Shown: positions 52,614 to 63,209, counted from the stretch's first letter. The stretch is 64,000 nt of DNA from Hoyosella subflava DQS3-9A1 (GCF_000214175.1 NC_015564.1:4650001-4714000); one strand, 5' to 3'. Numbers and translations are program-made. The notes: a model not told the origin generated them from the letters alone.

Positions 52614-53873
52614 TTAGCGTCCTGCGGCGTCGATCGCGGATTGCATGTCAGCAATCGCTTCATCCACAGACTTGTCGCCACGGATTGCAGCATAGGCATT
52701 GTCGCGGATCGCAGTCGAGATGGCCTCGTAGAACGGGGTGACTGGGCGCGGCTCCGCGTTCTGCAGTGATTCTTTCAGCGCCTGCAGGTAGGGGTATTCC
52801 TCGAGAAGTTCTTCGTCGTCATAGACCGATTCGAGGACCGGCGGGAACGCGGCCTCCATAAAGGAGCGCTGGTTCTCTTCACTCTGTACGAACTCGATGA
52901 AGTCGCGCGCGGTGGCTTTGTTCTCGGAGAAAACGCTGATGCCGTTGTTGTATCCACCCAGCGTCGACGCTCCGACGCCATCCTTGCCTGGAAGCGGAGC
53001 GACAGCAAAGTCGCCTGCGATCTCTGACTCCTCACTCTCACCGATGGCATACATGTACGGCCAGTTGCGCGCGTACATCGCGTCACCGCCCGTGAAGGTC
53101 AAGTGTGTTTCTTCTTCGGAGAATCCTGTTGCGCGCTGTGGGATCACGCCATCTGCGAACGAGTCGACAAGCAGTTGAAGTGCTTCATGAACCTCGGGAG
53201 TGTCAACCTCGGGTGTCTGGCCGTCCTCACCGACAATCGCGCCGCCGAAGGCGTTTACAGCCTCCGACACATTCACCGTGAGTCCCTCATAGTTGCGGAA
53301 CTGACCGATGTAGCAGTCGATTCCTTCATCGAAGGCTGCGGGGCACGATTCAATCAGCTCATCCCACGTCTCCGGAGGAGTCTCCACAAGGTCAGTCCGG
53401 TAAAAGAGAAGTGCGCCGTTTGTGTTCTGGGGTGCCGCGTAGAGGGTGTCGCGGTAGGTGGCGCTCTCCACGGTTGCAGGGAGGAGTCCCGACGTCTCTA
53501 TCGCAAGTTCGTCTTCGAGGGGCTGCAGCCAGCCCTCTGCTGCGAACTCCGCGGTCCACACGACGTCTAGCGCCATCACGTCGTACTGACCGTCCTGGGC
53601 CTGCAGTGATTGCACGAGGGCGTTGCGTTGCTCATCGGCTTCACCAGGAAGTTCGATGAACTCGACCTGCTCGTCCGGGTTGTCTTCGTTCCAGCGATCG
53701 ATGACCTGCATCATCACCGCGGCGTCATTCCTGCCCATCGCGAAGGAAATTGGCCCGCGGCCATCGAGGTTTTCCTCGGCCGCCTGATCAGCGCTCAAGG
53801 GGTTAGAACACCCTGTCAGCAGCAGCGCAGTCGCCGCACCCGCTGCGAGTAGCGCTCGTGGGATCAAAGACAT
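52614..53873 (-). CDS. Trehalose-type ABC substrate-binding lipoprotein (LpqY-like)
   Basis: The protein is 419 aa. Lipobox LLLTGC gives a membrane-anchored lipoprotein. The segments YDVMALDVVWTAEFAAEGW and TNGALLFYRTDLVETPPETWDELI are strikingly like mycobacterial LpqY, the trehalose receptor, and RPVTPFYEAISTAI is conserved near the C-terminus. ATG 53873 has GGAG 6 nt upstream. It is the first gene of the importer operon. Trehalose is the likely substrate; a maltose-type sugar is possible. Confidence 0.9.
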   Translation of the reverse strand: MSLIPRALLAAGAATALLLTGCSNPLSADQAAEENLDGRGPISFAMGRNDAAVMMQVIDRWNEDNPDEQVEFIELPGEADEQRNALVQSLQAQDGQYDVMALDVVWTAEFAAEGWLQPLEDELAIETSGLLPATVESATYRDTLYAAPQNTNGALLFYRTDLVETPPETWDELIESCPAAFDEGIDCYIGQFRNYEGLTVNVSEAVNAFGGAIVGEDGQTPEVDTPEVHEALQLLVDSFADGVIPQRATGFSEEETHLTFTGGDAMYARNWPYMYAIGESEESEIAGDFAVAPLPGKDGVGASTLGGYNNGISVFSENKATARDFIEFVQSEENQRSFMEAAFPPVLESVYDDEELLEEYPYLQALKESLQNAEPRPVTPFYEAISTAIRDNAYAAIRGDKSVDEAIADMQSAIDAAGR

Positions 53874-54154
53874 TGTCACTCCAGTTCTATCGTGCCTCAC
53901 AGTGCCACACCGTGTTACGCAGCAATCACCGTCGGCAAACAGTGTGCCCTCTCACACCAACAAATAGCGGCATTTGCGTCTCGACACCGCATCGATCAGC
54001 GTGCCCGCCTACAGAACAGACCTGTTTTGCGGCCTACTGCATCCGTGTTCTTCGGGCGTCTTCTTAGCCGTTACCGCACCCTCCCCTGCTGCTCACCTCA
54101 CCTCTCTACTGTCCGGGACGATCAGCAGCCCGTGAGCCGTCGTAGGAGCGATTC

Positions 54155-56227
54155 GTGACACTGCAGCCCCTATACCTCTTCGTCAAACATGATGGGACGT
54201 CCTCCCGTTCACACCTGACGTGCCAGTATCGCTGCGGCGACGCATGCTCTCAGCCCGTTCCGAATACGTCCGAGAATCCGTACTTTCGCGATGTCGCACG
54301 CATGGCCCTCGATCGGCGTACCGTCCTTCGCCGGGGTGCGCTCGCTGTGCTCACGGCGAGTGCCGGTGGTTCGCTCCTCTCCGTGGGCACCGGTTCGGCT
54401 GCAGCGCAGCCAGGCTCGATCGACGTCGGATCCGGGGATTTATTACTAGATCTCGTACCTCCTCCTCCCGGACTGGATTTCGAGGCCGTCGTGCCGAACA
54501 ATCGAGACGCAGTTGTGGTCCCTCCCGGCTATTCCAGTGGTGTCGTCATCCGGTGGGGCGATCCGGTGATGCCAGGAGCGCCGGAGTTCGATTTCGGCAA
54601 TCAAACAGCGGCAGCCCAGGAAAAGCAGTTCGGCTACAACAACGATTTCGCCGCACTTTTGCCGATCGCCGGAGCTCTGAACGAGTACCTCCTGGTCGTC
54701 AGCCACGAGTACACCACGGAGCCGGCGATGTTCTTCGGGTACGACGAGGACGAACCGACTGAGGATCAAGTCCGGATTGCGTGGGCCGCGCATGGACTCT
54801 CGGTCGTCAAGGTGGAGGGGCATCCGGGCGGTGGCGCGCTCGTCCCCATGATGTCGAATCTGAACCGCCGCCTCACCGCGACTTCCGAGTTCCGGTTGAC
54901 AGGTCCCGCAGCCGGAAGCTCGTTGGTGCGTACTACCGCGGATCCCACTGGAACACGGGTACTCGGTACGCTGAACAACTGCGCAGGCGGTGTAACCCCG
55001 TGGGGAACTGTTCTTTCCGGCGAGGAGAACTTCAACCAATATTTTGGCAACGGTGACGGAGTGACTGCGGAGCCCGCTCGTACCCGGTTGCGCCGGTACG
55101 GCATCACAGGCGAAGCGTCGAACCGTCGCTGGGAGAGTTTCGATTCCCGGTTTGATGTGACCAGAGAACTCAACGAGCCCAACCGGTTTGGGTACATCGT
55201 CGAGATCGACCCGTGGGATCCCGCGTCGATGCCGGTGAAGCACACCGCGATGGGGCGGTTCAAACATGAAGGCGCGACGATTTACGTCACGGGTGACGGT
55301 ACGGTCGTCTCGTACATGGGCGACGACGAGCGATTCGACTACATCTACAAATTCGTTTCGTCGAAGAAGATCATGCCGGGTGACGGGGCGGCGTCCATGC
55401 GTCACAACATGACGATTCTCGATGAGGGCACCCTGTATGTCGCGCGATTCCAGGGAAATTCACCAGCGGCGGAGATCGACGGTTCAGGCCGTCTGCCAGC
55501 GGATGACAGGTTCGATGGCAGCGGCGAGTGGCTGCCCTTGCTGCGCTCAGAAGGCGAGACTGCCACGTCATTTGTGGAGGGCTTCAGCGCTGAGGAAGTG
55601 GCCGTTTTCACGCGCCTGGCCGCGGACAAAGTAGGGGCGACAAAAATGGACCGTCCCGAAGACGTCGAGGCGAATCCAAAGACTGGAAAGGTCTACGCGG
55701 CGCTGACGAATAACACCCGGCGTGGTTCCGGAGGCTATCCACGCGCCGACGAGGCCAACCCCCGCCACGGCAACAAGAATGGTCACGTGCTCGAGTTAGA
55801 GGACGACCACGCAGGCACCACGTTCACCTGGAACATCCTGCTTGTTTGCGGTGACCCCGCGACTGCCGACTCGTACTTTGGTGGTTTCGACAAGTCCCGG
55901 GTCAGTCCGATTTCATGCCCCGACAATGTTGCCTTCGATCCTTTTGGCAACCTCTGGATCGCCACGGATGGAAACGCGCTGGGAACTAACGAAGGTCTCT
56001 TCTCCGTTGTGCTGGACGGCCCGCGCCGCGGCGAGACGAAACAGTTTCTAACAGTTCCTGTCGGAGCAGAGACGTGCGGACCGATCGTGACCGAGGAGCG
56101 CGTGCTCGTTTGCGTCCAGCACCCCGGTGAAAGCGACAACTACACGGCGGAAACGCCGGCTTCACACTGGCCGGACGGGGGCACCTCGCAGCCCCGCCCG
56201 GCAGTTGTCGCTGTGTGGAACGGTTAG
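54155..56227 (+). CDS. phoX: PhoX-family alkaline phosphatase
   Basis: The protein is 690 aa (DUF839). A conserved roughly 50-residue leader with LTCQYRCGDACSQPVPNTSENPYFRD precedes an internal twin-arginine signal (DRRTVLRRGALAVL). The catalytic domain contains SHEYTTEP, NNCAGGVTPWGTVLSGEENF, MGRFKHEGA, DRPEDVEANPKTGKVYAALTNN and CPDNVAFDPFGNLWIATDG, the Ca/Fe-binding propeller motifs. It would release phosphate from organic phosphates outside the cell. AGGAG precedes GTG 54155. Confidence 0.93.
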   Translation: MTLQPLYLFVKHDGTSSRSHLTCQYRCGDACSQPVPNTSENPYFRDVARMALDRRTVLRRGALAVLTASAGGSLLSVGTGSAAAQPGSIDVGSGDLLLDLVPPPPGLDFEAVVPNNRDAVVVPPGYSSGVVIRWGDPVMPGAPEFDFGNQTAAAQEKQFGYNNDFAALLPIAGALNEYLLVVSHEYTTEPAMFFGYDEDEPTEDQVRIAWAAHGLSVVKVEGHPGGGALVPMMSNLNRRLTATSEFRLTGPAAGSSLVRTTADPTGTRVLGTLNNCAGGVTPWGTVLSGEENFNQYFGNGDGVTAEPARTRLRRYGITGEASNRRWESFDSRFDVTRELNEPNRFGYIVEIDPWDPASMPVKHTAMGRFKHEGATIYVTGDGTVVSYMGDDERFDYIYKFVSSKKIMPGDGAASMRHNMTILDEGTLYVARFQGNSPAAEIDGSGRLPADDRFDGSGEWLPLLRSEGETATSFVEGFSAEEVAVFTRLAADKVGATKMDRPEDVEANPKTGKVYAALTNNTRRGSGGYPRADEANPRHGNKNGHVLELEDDHAGTTFTWNILLVCGDPATADSYFGGFDKSRVSPISCPDNVAFDPFGNLWIATDGNALGTNEGLFSVVLDGPRRGETKQFLTVPVGAETCGPIVTEERVLVCVQHPGESDNYTAETPASHWPDGGTSQPRPAVVAVWNG

Positions 56228-56574
56228 CGGGTTTCTGACCACAGCATCTGCGTGATGGGCAGCATGCCCCCCTCGCCTAGGCATGTGGCGAATGATGGCT
56301 GCCCTACTGGCATCCACGGCCCAGTCACTCGCATCGTCGTGAAACCGTGGCTGCTGCCACCGATCTGCGGGAAGACCCGGTCTACACAATCCATGACGAT
56401 CCGGTGCTCGCCAGTTCCTTCCAGACAGAGCGAAAGCCCTGCCACTCCCATCGGAAGGTACGGGCAGTCGGCGGGTTGTTGCGCTTGACCTGTCGCAGCC
56501 GCGGCGAGCATCGTCCCGGCCGCGACCACGCCCGCGCATGCCCCAGCGGCCATCAGCCTCACGATTTTCCCCAT
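56224..56574 (-). CDS. Small secreted cysteine-containing protein
   Basis: The protein is 116 aa. A signal peptide (about 1-32, cleaved near GQAQQ) leaves a mature protein of about 84 residues with four cysteines, which could form two disulphides. I do not recognise the fold. AAGGG precedes the ATG at 56574. It is 16 bp downstream of the flavin monooxygenase gene in the same direction, so co-transcription is likely. The stop overlaps that of convergent phoX by 4 bp. Confidence 0.78.
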   Translation of the reverse strand: MGKIVRLMAAGACAGVVAAGTMLAAAATGQAQQPADCPYLPMGVAGLSLCLEGTGEHRIVMDCVDRVFPQIGGSSHGFTTMRVTGPWMPVGQPSFATCLGEGGMLPITQMLWSETR

Positions 56575-56590
56575 AGCGCTGATCCCTTCG

Positions 56591-58264
56591 TCATTTGGTC
56601 TGTTCGGAAATGCTATCGAGATCCACGGGTGCAAGCTCGTGAAACCGGTCACCCGGGCCTGGATTCTCGGAATGAGACTGCCCGCCAAGCTGTTTCTGGA
56701 CCGCCCATACTGCGTTCAGGGCAGTGGTTACTGCTCCCTCCGCCCAGCCAGACGTGAATGAGATGTCATCTCCCGCGATGTAGATGCCGCGGTGGCGGTC
56801 GAGGAAGTTGTCCTGCATAAAGTGGGTAAACAACCGGCGCTGGTATCTGTAGTGCCCGGGAAGATTATTTCCGAAGGCACCCATGAAGTTCGGATCGCTT
56901 TCCCACGAGACGGTGATCGGTTTGCCACGAATGTGCGCTGCTATGTCGACGTCAGGGTAGATCTTCCGTAATGAGTGCAGCATGAGGCGAACACGTTCAT
57001 CTGGGTCCAGCGCGAGCCACTTCAACGCATCGTCATTCCAGGTGTAGCTCAGGCAAATCAAGGCCGGCCGGTCTGGCCCGTCGTCGAGGAGGTAGGTTGC
57101 TCTGGTTAGCCGGTCCGTGAGCGTCATGCTCATGACGTCCCGGCCGGTGCTTGGGTCCCGGTCAAGCCAGAACGGCCGGTCCACCATCACGAACGTTTTG
57201 GACGACTGCATGTAGTGACTGCGTTCCATTGCCGCCCAGAGTTCCTGACTGAAAAGGGATTCGTCGCAGTCGATTTGTGCAGAAAGCAACCACGTCTGGC
57301 ATGTCGCGACGACGGCCGGGTACGTGGCCGAGTTCCCCAGGCGGTCCTCGACGCTGATTGCTGTGGGTGATACGCGGTGCACCGCCTTCACACCTACCCG
57401 TGGACCAGCTGGGTGCAACGCGGCGAGCGAAGTTCCGTGTGGCCAGTGCATCAGGCCCTGTGCTGGGTGCTTCCACAGCGCGCGCGCGACGGTGTCCGCT
57501 CCCCCGATGATGCGCCGTTGATCGATGTCCGCGTTGGTGAACACCACCCGCAGTACTTCAAGGATGGAGTTAGGGAAATCGGTATCCCATCCGCCCGTGC
57601 CGAATCCGACTTGACCGAATGTCTCGCGGAACGAAAATGGGGCAGCCCGGAAAGCACGTGATCGGGCTAAGAATCCGTAGAAGGACTCGTCATCGAGTCG
57701 ACCGACGAGCTCGTTCCAGAGCAGTTTGATCGCACGCGTGTCACGCGCACTGATTGCGGCCTGGATCGTTTCGCGGCCTACCTCATCGAGGCAGTCTGCC
57801 CAGGCTGCGGCGACGTCGCGGAAAAGCGGAGGAAGGTCCTGAATCGTCTGCGCGTAGTGCCGCACTCCGGCAAGTTCGATGACGGTGCTGGATGTCGCTT
57901 GCGACAGCGGATTCGGGAAAGGCCTCGTGCTGACGTCGCACGCATCGACGTAGTGGAAGAACGCTCGGCCTGACGCGGGGAAACGCATGGCCCCGAGATC
58001 AGCCGCCGGGGATTCTGGGCCATCGAACCGTACGCTGCGCATCCGACCGCCGAGGTGAGCAGATTCGTACACGACGGGACGTAAACCGAGGCGCATTAGT
58101 TCATGGGCCGCGACGAGACCGGCCATTCCGGCTCCGATGACCGCCACTTCCGTCCCCTGGGCATCCTGAGGTATGGAGCCGAGACCCGCTCGATGCGATA
58201 GGTACTCGTCGTACGAGAACGGGAAGTCCGGAACGAGCATCGTGAGCAGCGGCGCAGCTGTCAT
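56591..58264 (-). CDS. Flavin amine oxidase, tryptophan 2-monooxygenase-like
   Basis: The protein is 557 aa. The FAD-binding GxGxxG is EVAVIGAGMAGLVAAHELMRLGLRPVVYES, followed by LGGRM and DLGAMRFPASG. The C-terminal block IYIAGDDISFTSGWAEGAVTTALNAVW is characteristic of bacterial tryptophan/phenylalanine 2-monooxygenases and related L-amino-acid oxidases. It probably oxidises an aromatic amino acid to the amide or keto acid. ATG 58264 has GGAG upstream. IAA-amide hydrolase is not next to it, so auxin synthesis is not shown. Confidence 0.88.
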   Translation of the reverse strand: MTAAPLLTMLVPDFPFSYDEYLSHRAGLGSIPQDAQGTEVAVIGAGMAGLVAAHELMRLGLRPVVYESAHLGGRMRSVRFDGPESPAADLGAMRFPASGRAFFHYVDACDVSTRPFPNPLSQATSSTVIELAGVRHYAQTIQDLPPLFRDVAAAWADCLDEVGRETIQAAISARDTRAIKLLWNELVGRLDDESFYGFLARSRAFRAAPFSFRETFGQVGFGTGGWDTDFPNSILEVLRVVFTNADIDQRRIIGGADTVARALWKHPAQGLMHWPHGTSLAALHPAGPRVGVKAVHRVSPTAISVEDRLGNSATYPAVVATCQTWLLSAQIDCDESLFSQELWAAMERSHYMQSSKTFVMVDRPFWLDRDPSTGRDVMSMTLTDRLTRATYLLDDGPDRPALICLSYTWNDDALKWLALDPDERVRLMLHSLRKIYPDVDIAAHIRGKPITVSWESDPNFMGAFGNNLPGHYRYQRRLFTHFMQDNFLDRHRGIYIAGDDISFTSGWAEGAVTTALNAVWAVQKQLGGQSHSENPGPGDRFHELAPVDLDSISEQTK

Positions 58265-58382
58265 GCCATCTCCGTCGGTCGGGTGCCCGATCCGCAAATC
58301 GGGCGGCTCAGCGAGCAGGTGGTTCACCCTACTTGAAAAGGGGTTTTATGAGTTTTCATTCGAGTGCCAATTTCCGGGCACC

Positions 58383-58418
58383 CGTCCGGTCATGCGTCCG
58401 GTCATGCGCCCGGGCATG
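58383..58418. repeat. Three tandem 12-bp repeats
   Basis: Two exact copies of CGTCCGGTCATG are followed by the variant CGCCCGGGCATG, whose end joins the 12-bp palindrome CGGGCATGCCCG (58411-58422). A nearby 17-bp segment (58415-58431) recurs with one mismatch at 63347-63363. The 58265-58634 spacer holds no gene apart from this. Confidence 0.85.
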
Positions 58419-58634
58419 CCCGCGAGCAGGCAGCGGTCATGTGACTGGTCAGGGTAATGGTGCTGCCCAGTGGCGTTACGGGCCACGCGTACCACCCTTG
58501 CGTGGGTTGGTCGCAACCGCATCAAGGTTGGGTTCCGGTTCTCGAACAACCCGCTCGACGCACTGCGCTCATGTAGGCACGTCGAAGTCGCCCACATACA
58601 GAGGGATGATTCAGCAGCGACTAGCCTGGCACCT

Positions 58635-59312
58635 ATGCCTGTCGCCCTCATTACCGGAGCAAGCCGCGGCTTAGGTGCTGCGATCGCCCAGGAACTCGAA
58701 TCCACACACAGCCTCCTCCTCGGTGGCCGCGATGCTGAGGCGCTGACACCCCTGGCAGATCATCTGCCGAACGCTCAACCCTGGACAGTGGATCTGACCG
58801 ACCACGACGCAGTTGAGCGAGCAGCACGCCAAATCGAAGAGCTCGACGTTCTGGTGCACAACGCCGGTTTTGCGCGTATCGGATCCATCGAAGACACATC
58901 GCTAGACACATGGCGCACCACAATGGAAGTGAACCTCTTTGCGGTAGTCCACCTCACACGCGTCCTGCTCCCGGCGCTGCGACGGGCGGGGGGTCACGTA
59001 GTTCTCATCAACTCAGGAGCCGGACTGCGCGTCAACCCTGGCTGGAGCGCTTACGCTGCCTCGAAGTTTGCGTTGAGAGCGTTCTCCGACGCCTTGCGAG
59101 CCGAAGAGCCATCGCTGCGGGTTACCTCGATCCACCCGGGCCGAATCGACACCGATATGCAGCGCGCGATCATCAGCGCCGAGGGGAAGGACGAGTACAA
59201 CCCTGACGATTTCCTCAAGACATCGACGGTTGCGCTGGCCGTGGGAAATGCCATTCGCACTCCCCGCGATGCCCACCCGACAGAAGTGATGCTCCGGCCA
59301 GCCACACGCTAG
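58635..59312 (+). CDS. Short-chain dehydrogenase/reductase
   Basis: The protein is 225 aa, a classical SDR. ALITGASRGLGAAIA is the NADP(H)-binding TGxxxGxG motif, VHNAGFARIG is the NNAG region, and INSGAGLRVNPGWSAYAASK has the catalytic Ser-Tyr-Lys set. A TAGCCT hexamer 7 nt before the ATG and the absence of a ribosome binding site suggest a leaderless transcript. Substrate unknown. Confidence 0.9.
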   Translation: MPVALITGASRGLGAAIAQELESTHSLLLGGRDAEALTPLADHLPNAQPWTVDLTDHDAVERAARQIEELDVLVHNAGFARIGSIEDTSLDTWRTTMEVNLFAVVHLTRVLLPALRRAGGHVVLINSGAGLRVNPGWSAYAASKFALRAFSDALRAEEPSLRVTSIHPGRIDTDMQRAIISAEGKDEYNPDDFLKTSTVALAVGNAIRTPRDAHPTEVMLRPATR

Positions 59313-59355
59313 TTGGTGTTCAGAACTGAGGCGTGAACGGGATAAGCGGCGGCGC

Positions 59356-62271
59356 TTAAAGGACGATGTTGACCATTTTTCCGGGCACAACAATCACCTT
59401 CCGCGGTGTCTTTCCCTCGATCAACGTGGCGATCTTGTCGTCTGCCAGTGCCACCTGTTCCACGTGCTCGCGGGATGAATCCGCTGGCACGTTGATGCGG
59501 CCGCGGACCTTTCCATTCACCTGGATGGGGTATTCGAGGGTCTCATCCGCCAGCCATCGTTCGTCTGCCGTCGGGAAGGGTCCGTGGGCAAGCGGGGTTT
59601 CGTGGCCGAGCCGAGACCACAACTCCTCCGCAACGTGTGGGGCAAGTGGCGCCATCATCAATACGAGCGGTTCGACGGCTGATCGAGGAGCGCCATTCGG
59701 GTAGGCCTTGGTGAGGTGGTTTGTCAGCTCGATGAGCTTCGCACCAGCGGTGTTCATGCGCAGGGACGCATACTCCTCATCGACTCCGGCGATCGTCCGA
59801 TTTACGACGCGAAGCGTGGTCTCGTCGAGCTCTCGCTCGACGACTTTCATAGCGCCCGATTCTTCATCGATGACAAGGCGCCATACGCGCTGCAGGAATC
59901 GATGGGCGCCGATGACGTCCTTGGTAGCCCACGGCCGGGAGGCGTCGAGAGGTCCCATCGACATCTCGTACACGCGCAACGTGTCGGCACCGAAGTCTTC
60001 GGCTATTTCATCAGGAGTGACGGAATTCTTAAGGCTCTTACCCATCTTTCCGTACTCTTGATTGACCTCAACGGTCTGCCCGTCCGGTCCAGTCCAGAAG
60101 AACTTATCGCCCTTTTCCTCGACCTCATCGGCCGGAACGTACACACCACGCGAATCGGTGTAGGCAAACGCTTGAATGTAACCCTGGTTAAACAGACGCC
60201 GATAAGGTTCGACTGAGCTCACGTGCCCCAGGTCATGGAGCACCTTGTGCCAGAAGCGCGCGTACAAGAGGTGCAGCACGGCATGTTCGACGCCACCGAC
60301 ATACAGGTCGATTCCTCCGGGGTCGTGTGGACCGTGAATCTCGGGGCGCGGGCCGACCCAGTAAGCCTCGTTGTCCTTGGCACAGAACTCGTCCTGATTT
60401 GTCGGATCGATGTACCTGAGCTGATACCAGGAACTGCCCGCCCACTGAGGCATGACATTGGTGTCCCGGCGGTAGGTCTTCAGGCCGTCACCCAAGTCAA
60501 GCTCGACGTTCACCCAGTCGGTTGCCTTAGCAAGCGGAGGCGACGGCTCCGAGTTCGCATCATCGGGATCGAAAGTGACAGGTGCGTAGTCCGTCAGGTC
60601 GGGGAGTTCGACCGGCAACATCGAGTCTGGTAGCGCGTAGGTGACACCGTCTTCGTCATACACGATGGGGAAGGGTTCGCCCCAATAACGCTGACGAGCG
60701 AAAAGCCAGTCCCGCAGCTTGTACTGAACGGTGCCCTTCCCTCTGCCCTGCTCTTCGAGCCACGAGATCGCACGGGTTTTCGCCTCGTCTACACGAAGGC
60801 CGTTGATGTTAAGCCCGCTATCGTTCGCCGAGTTGATACCCACTCCATCCCCAGTGAACGCTGCGTCGAGCGTTTCCGGTGCCGAAGTGTCGGAACCCTC
60901 TGTGTCGGCAGCAATCACCCGGACGATTTCCAGACCGAAAGTCGTAGCGAACTCGAAGTCACGAACGTCGTGCGCAGGAACTGCCATGATCGCGCCGGTC
61001 CCGTAGCCGGTCAACACATAATCTGCGATGAAGACCGGGATCTTGTGACCATTGACGGGGTTCGTGGCAAAGCTACCGAGGAAGACACCCGTCTTTTCTT
61101 TGTTCTCTTGGCGTTCCAAATCAGTTTTCGATGCGATGGAGGCCCGGTATTTGGCTACAGCTTCTGCTGGGCTTGCCGCTCCCCCGGTCCATCGGGCGTC
61201 TGTGCCGGTCGGCCACTCGGCCGAAATCAGCGTGTCAACAAGTTCATGCTCGGGTGCGAGGACCATGTACGTCGCACCGAACAATGTGTCTGGGCGCGTG
61301 GTGAAGACTTCGATGTCACGTCCAGAGTCGGTCGCGAACTCCACGTTGGCACCACGCGAACGGCCGATCCAGTTGCGCTGCATCGTCTTGACCTTGTCGG
61401 GCCAATCAAGTAGATCAAGATCGTCGAGGAGGCGGTCAGCGTAGGTGGTGATGCGCATCATCCACTGCTTCAACTCTTTGCGGAAAACGGGGAAGTTGCC
61501 GCGCTCACTGCGTCCGTCCGCAGTTACCTCCTCATTCGCCAGAACGGTGCCGAGACCAGGGCACCAGTTGACCTGAGCGTTCGAGTGATACACCAGGCGA
61601 AACTCTTCGAGGACAGCGTCGCGCTCAGCTCTCGTCAGCTCTGCCCAGTCACGTCCACCGGGCACCGCCCGGGCACCTGACTCGAACTCCGCGATCAGTT
61701 CCCCGATGCTGCGGGCACGCCCGAGTTCGCCGTCGTACCACGAGTTGTAGATCTGGAGGAAGATCCACTGTGTCCAGTGGTAGAAATCTGTGTCCGTTGT
61801 CGCGACCCGGCGACGCTCGTCGTGCCCCAGGCCGAGACGCCGGATCTGAGCCAGGTAGCGCTCGATATTCGCTTCCGTGGTGGTGCGGGGGTGGGTCCCG
61901 GTTTGCACCGCATACTGTTCCGCCGGAAGCCCAAAGCTGTCGAAGCCCATCGTGTGGAGTACGTTGTGGCCGCGCATACGGTGATACCGGGCGTAGACAT
62001 CGGTTGCGATGAATCCGAGCGGGTGCCCGACGTGGAGCCCGGCGCCCGAGGGATACGGGAACATGTCCAGAACAAAAAGCTTGTCCTCGGGGACATCCCC
62101 TGCGAGTGGTCCCGTCGGGTTTGGCGCATGGAACGACCCGAGTTCGTTCCAGCGCTCCTGCCAGCGGCGCTCGATCTCTCCTGCCAATTCAGCTGTATAC
62201 CGGAATTGCGGAGTGAGATCGCGTGCGGATGTGTCCGTACCAGTCCTCGTGTTTGTCCCTGAATCACTCAC
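59356..62271 (-). CDS. leuS: Leucyl-tRNA synthetase
   Basis: The protein is 971 aa. The class I signature HVGH is at residues 80-83 and the KMSKS loop is the variant KMGKS ([15 protein letters not shown]). An editing domain ([22 protein letters not shown]) and anticodon/C-terminal domains are all present. It ligates leucine to tRNA-Leu. It corresponds to Rv0041 and anchors the synteny of the window. It is convergent with the SDR gene. Confidence 0.97.
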   Translation of the reverse strand: MSDSGTNTRTGTDTSARDLTPQFRYTAELAGEIERRWQERWNELGSFHAPNPTGPLAGDVPEDKLFVLDMFPYPSGAGLHVGHPLGFIATDVYARYHRMRGHNVLHTMGFDSFGLPAEQYAVQTGTHPRTTTEANIERYLAQIRRLGLGHDERRRVATTDTDFYHWTQWIFLQIYNSWYDGELGRARSIGELIAEFESGARAVPGGRDWAELTRAERDAVLEEFRLVYHSNAQVNWCPGLGTVLANEEVTADGRSERGNFPVFRKELKQWMMRITTYADRLLDDLDLLDWPDKVKTMQRNWIGRSRGANVEFATDSGRDIEVFTTRPDTLFGATYMVLAPEHELVDTLISAEWPTGTDARWTGGAASPAEAVAKYRASIASKTDLERQENKEKTGVFLGSFATNPVNGHKIPVFIADYVLTGYGTGAIMAVPAHDVRDFEFATTFGLEIVRVIAADTEGSDTSAPETLDAAFTGDGVGINSANDSGLNINGLRVDEAKTRAISWLEEQGRGKGTVQYKLRDWLFARQRYWGEPFPIVYDEDGVTYALPDSMLPVELPDLTDYAPVTFDPDDANSEPSPPLAKATDWVNVELDLGDGLKTYRRDTNVMPQWAGSSWYQLRYIDPTNQDEFCAKDNEAYWVGPRPEIHGPHDPGGIDLYVGGVEHAVLHLLYARFWHKVLHDLGHVSSVEPYRRLFNQGYIQAFAYTDSRGVYVPADEVEEKGDKFFWTGPDGQTVEVNQEYGKMGKSLKNSVTPDEIAEDFGADTLRVYEMSMGPLDASRPWATKDVIGAHRFLQRVWRLVIDEESGAMKVVERELDETTLRVVNRTIAGVDEEYASLRMNTAGAKLIELTNHLTKAYPNGAPRSAVEPLVLMMAPLAPHVAEELWSRLGHETPLAHGPFPTADERWLADETLEYPIQVNGKVRGRINVPADSSREHVEQVALADDKIATLIEGKTPRKVIVVPGKMVNIVL

Positions 62272-62388
62272 TGTGGCTGTCTACCTACCGAGTCGTCGCG
62301 CCGATGGTCCACCAATGGGGCGGACACTGTGCCCCGATAAGACTAATGGCTACACTGCCCAGATTCCGACTCCGCCGCCTTCCGCCGT

Positions 62389-62811
62389 ATGCTGGTGACC
62401 GTGCTTGTCGCTGCAATCGTCCTCCTTGTGCTCGCTGCGTTCTTCATCACCGCCGGGATAGCGGGCGCCATCGAACGTCTCCCACGCAACCGTTTCGCCG
62501 GGGTGCGTTCCCCTGAAACGCTCCGCGATGATGACACCTTTCGGGTCGCCAACAAGGTCGCGGCGCCCACAATGATTGGCGCGGGCACCATTCTGGTCTT
62601 CGGGGCAACAGGCGGCGTGGTGTTGTCCGGCTGGCTGACCGTGGTCGCCATGCTGGCCGCTGTCGTCGCCGCGATTCTGGTTGCCGGGGCGGGGGCTAAC
62701 CTCGGTATTCGCGCAGCCCGCGCAGTGCCCGCCGCGACAGGCGGTGCCTGCTCGACCTGCAGCGGCTGTTCCATTGCGGAAGCTTGCTCGCCACAGGACG
62801 GCTGCGCGTGA
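62389..62811 (+). CDS. SdpI-family membrane protein with Cys-rich tail
   Basis: The protein is 140 aa with three transmembrane helices. RLPRNRFAGVRSPETLRDDDTFRVANKVAAP is the SdpI/YhfL-family motif (RNxxxGVRxxxT). The final 22 residues carry five cysteines in CSTCSGCSIAEACSPQDGC, which may bind a metal cluster or be redox active. It is divergent from leuS and overlaps the next gene by 4 bp. Confidence 0.85.
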   Translation: MLVTVLVAAIVLLVLAAFFITAGIAGAIERLPRNRFAGVRSPETLRDDDTFRVANKVAAPTMIGAGTILVFGATGGVVLSGWLTVVAMLAAVVAAILVAGAGANLGIRAARAVPAATGGACSTCSGCSIAEACSPQDGCA

Positions 62812-63209
62812 TCACCTTCGGCGCTTTCAGCATCTACGTTGATGATCAAGACCGGGCACTGCGCTTCTACACCGAACTACTGGGGTTCACCAAGAAGAAC
62901 GACCTTCTCGTCGGTGGTGCACGATGGCTAACCATAGTTCCCTCTGCACACGTCGATGGAACGGAGCTCCTCCTTGAGCCCAATGGCAATCCAATTGCCG
63001 CGGAGTACCAGAAGAACCTCTACGACGCACGCATCCCTGCGGCCGTTTTTGCTGTAGACGACTTGGTGGCCGAGCACCGTCGGCTCGCATCGCTAGGTGT
63101 GGTTTTCACCATGCGCCCCACCGAAATGGGAGCGAATCTCCAGGCGATGCTCGATGACGGATGCGGGAACCTGATTCTGCTCAACCAGCCGCTGTCCGAC
63201 GCGACTTAA
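62808..63209 (+). CDS. VOC (glyoxalase-like) family protein
   Basis: The protein is 133 aa. GAFSIYVDDQDRALRFYTELLGF starts the first betaalphabetabetabeta unit, TELLLEPNGNPIAAEYQKNLYD follows, and AMLDDGCGNLILLNQ ends the second. Such proteins include dioxygenases and antibiotic-resistance proteins. GTG 62808 overlaps the SdpI-family stop as GTGA, so the two are translated together. Confidence 0.88.
   Translation: MITFGAFSIYVDDQDRALRFYTELLGFTKKNDLLVGGARWLTIVPSAHVDGTELLLEPNGNPIAAEYQKNLYDARIPAAVFAVDDLVAEHRRLASLGVVFTMRPTEMGANLQAMLDDGCGNLILLNQPLSDAT

Noticed and set aside
54015-54026. AACAG-AC-CTGTT palindrome between lpqY-like and phoX genes
   Set aside because: A 12-bp dyad alone is expected by chance at this scale and has no supporting promoter or second copy.
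58635-58660. Upstream extension of the SDR to 58470
   Set aside because: The extra 55 residues lack similarity, while ATG 58635 begins exactly at the Rossmann strand.
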